Positions 5,372 to 5,718 of a stretch of 5,718 nt of DNA are shown here, in pieces. Under the pieces are notes generated by a model. The model worked only from the letters and a program-made list of their open reading frames with translations, did not search any database and was not told the DNA's origin. The position numbers were made by a program, and so were the translations under genes. Source of the stretch: an uncultured Bacteroidales bacterium (lineage in GTDB: Bacteria; Bacteroidota; Bacteroidia; Bacteroidales; UBA932); contig CALCHD010000123.1 in assembly GCA_937901105.1 (NCBI GenBank), positions 1 to 5,718 on the forward strand. The letters are read 5' to 3'. The first letter of the stretch is position 1. Each line of letters starts with the position of its first letter.

Positions 5372-5718
5372 CTATTTTCTGTTTCTCATTTGCTGCTGCT
5401 GTCTCTGCAACTCCTGCTGCTGTTTGTACATCTCATCCAATCTCTGCTGGAATTTTGATTTTTTAGGAGCCTTGGCATTTGCAGCCTTAGCCTGCAGCTG
5501 TGCATAAAGTTTCTTCTCGTCTACAAAGTACTTTCTGATTACCCAGGTCTGTGCAATTGTAAACAGGTTTGACAACATGTAGTAGTAGCTCAAACCGCTG
5601 GAGAAGTTGTTACACAATACCAAAAGGAAGATTGGCATGAAGTAAAGCTGCATAGTTCTCATGCCTGCCATCTCGTTGCCGCTTGGCATCTGGTCCATGT
5701 TCATCTTTGAGTAGAAGT
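5372..5718 (-). CDS. yidC: Membrane protein insertase YidC, C-terminal end (5' part beyond window)
   Basis: YidC/Oxa1/Alb3 insertase, which places inner-membrane proteins with or without the Sec translocon. About 114 residues are visible, roughly the last fifth of a typical 600-residue Bacteroidota YidC. Visible parts are a Met-rich cytoplasmic loop (FYSKMNMDQMPSGNEM), a membrane segment (MQLYFMPIFLLVLCNNF), the short SSGLSYYY turn and a final membrane segment ending TWVIRKYF, all typical of the family. A hydrophilic tail of about 50 residues follows, rich in Lys, Arg and Gln (ending in QQQQMRNRK), which is cytoplasmic and likely to touch the ribosome, as basic YidC tails do in other bacteria. 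The stop is TAG at 5374-5372 on the minus strand. yggS starts two bases further on. The catalytic groove arginine lies outside the window. Confidence 0.93.
   Translation of the reverse strand, partial: FYSKMNMDQMPSGNEMAGMRTMQLYFMPIFLLVLCNNFSSGLSYYYMLSNLFTIAQTWVIRKYFVDEKKLYAQLQAKAANAKAPKKSKFQQRLDEMYKQQQELQRQQQQMRNRK

Noticed and set aside
1..5718. Mobile element, CRISPR array, defence system or tRNA
   Set aside because: Coding regions fill nearly the whole window with housekeeping genes; no spaced repeats, terminal inverted repeats, transposase motifs or cloverleaf sequences were seen.

Overview
The window looks like chromosomal core DNA from a Gram-negative member of the Bacteroidota, most likely order Bacteroidales. 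Three things point there. The glyceraldehyde-3-phosphate dehydrogenase, SurE, LpxB, DapF, YggS and YidC sequences all read like the Bacteroidales versions of these families. LpxB implies a lipid A outer membrane. The one clear promoter element (TATCTTTG upstream of gap) fits the Bacteroidota -7 consensus TAnnTTTG, and starts lack strong Shine-Dalgarno sequences. No mobile element, CRISPR array, phage gene, tRNA or rRNA gene was seen.

Layout: (1) 1-518, plus strand, the C-terminal part of an AI-2E/PerM-family membrane protein, cut by the left edge. (2) 519-650, a convergent intergenic region holding a good intrinsic terminator for gap on the minus strand (596-622). (3) 651-1655, minus strand, gap, complete. 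(4) 1656-1779, a divergent control region between gap and surE, with a gap -7 box and two dyad symmetries. (5) 1780-4694, plus strand, a three-gene run surE-lpxB-dapF. (6) 4695-5718, minus strand, yggS complete and the C-terminal end of yidC, two bases apart and so probably co-transcribed. dapF and yggS converge with no intergenic base: their stop codons abut in a TAATTA palindrome. No gene-free stretch exceeds 132 bases.

How the genes relate: most are housekeeping. lpxB makes the lipid A disaccharide and dapF makes meso-diaminopimelate for peptidoglycan and lysine, so the plus-strand run leans toward envelope building, with surE as a nucleotidase rider. yidC inserts inner-membrane proteins and yggS manages pyridoxal phosphate. 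gap stands alone as a strongly expressed glycolytic gene with its own promoter, terminator and codon use.

I found no convincing undescribed system. The points most worth a second look are the dyad at the gap transcription start, the very high share of CTA leucine codons in gap compared with its neighbours, the zero-spacing convergent stops of dapF and yggS, and an extra loop in SurE.
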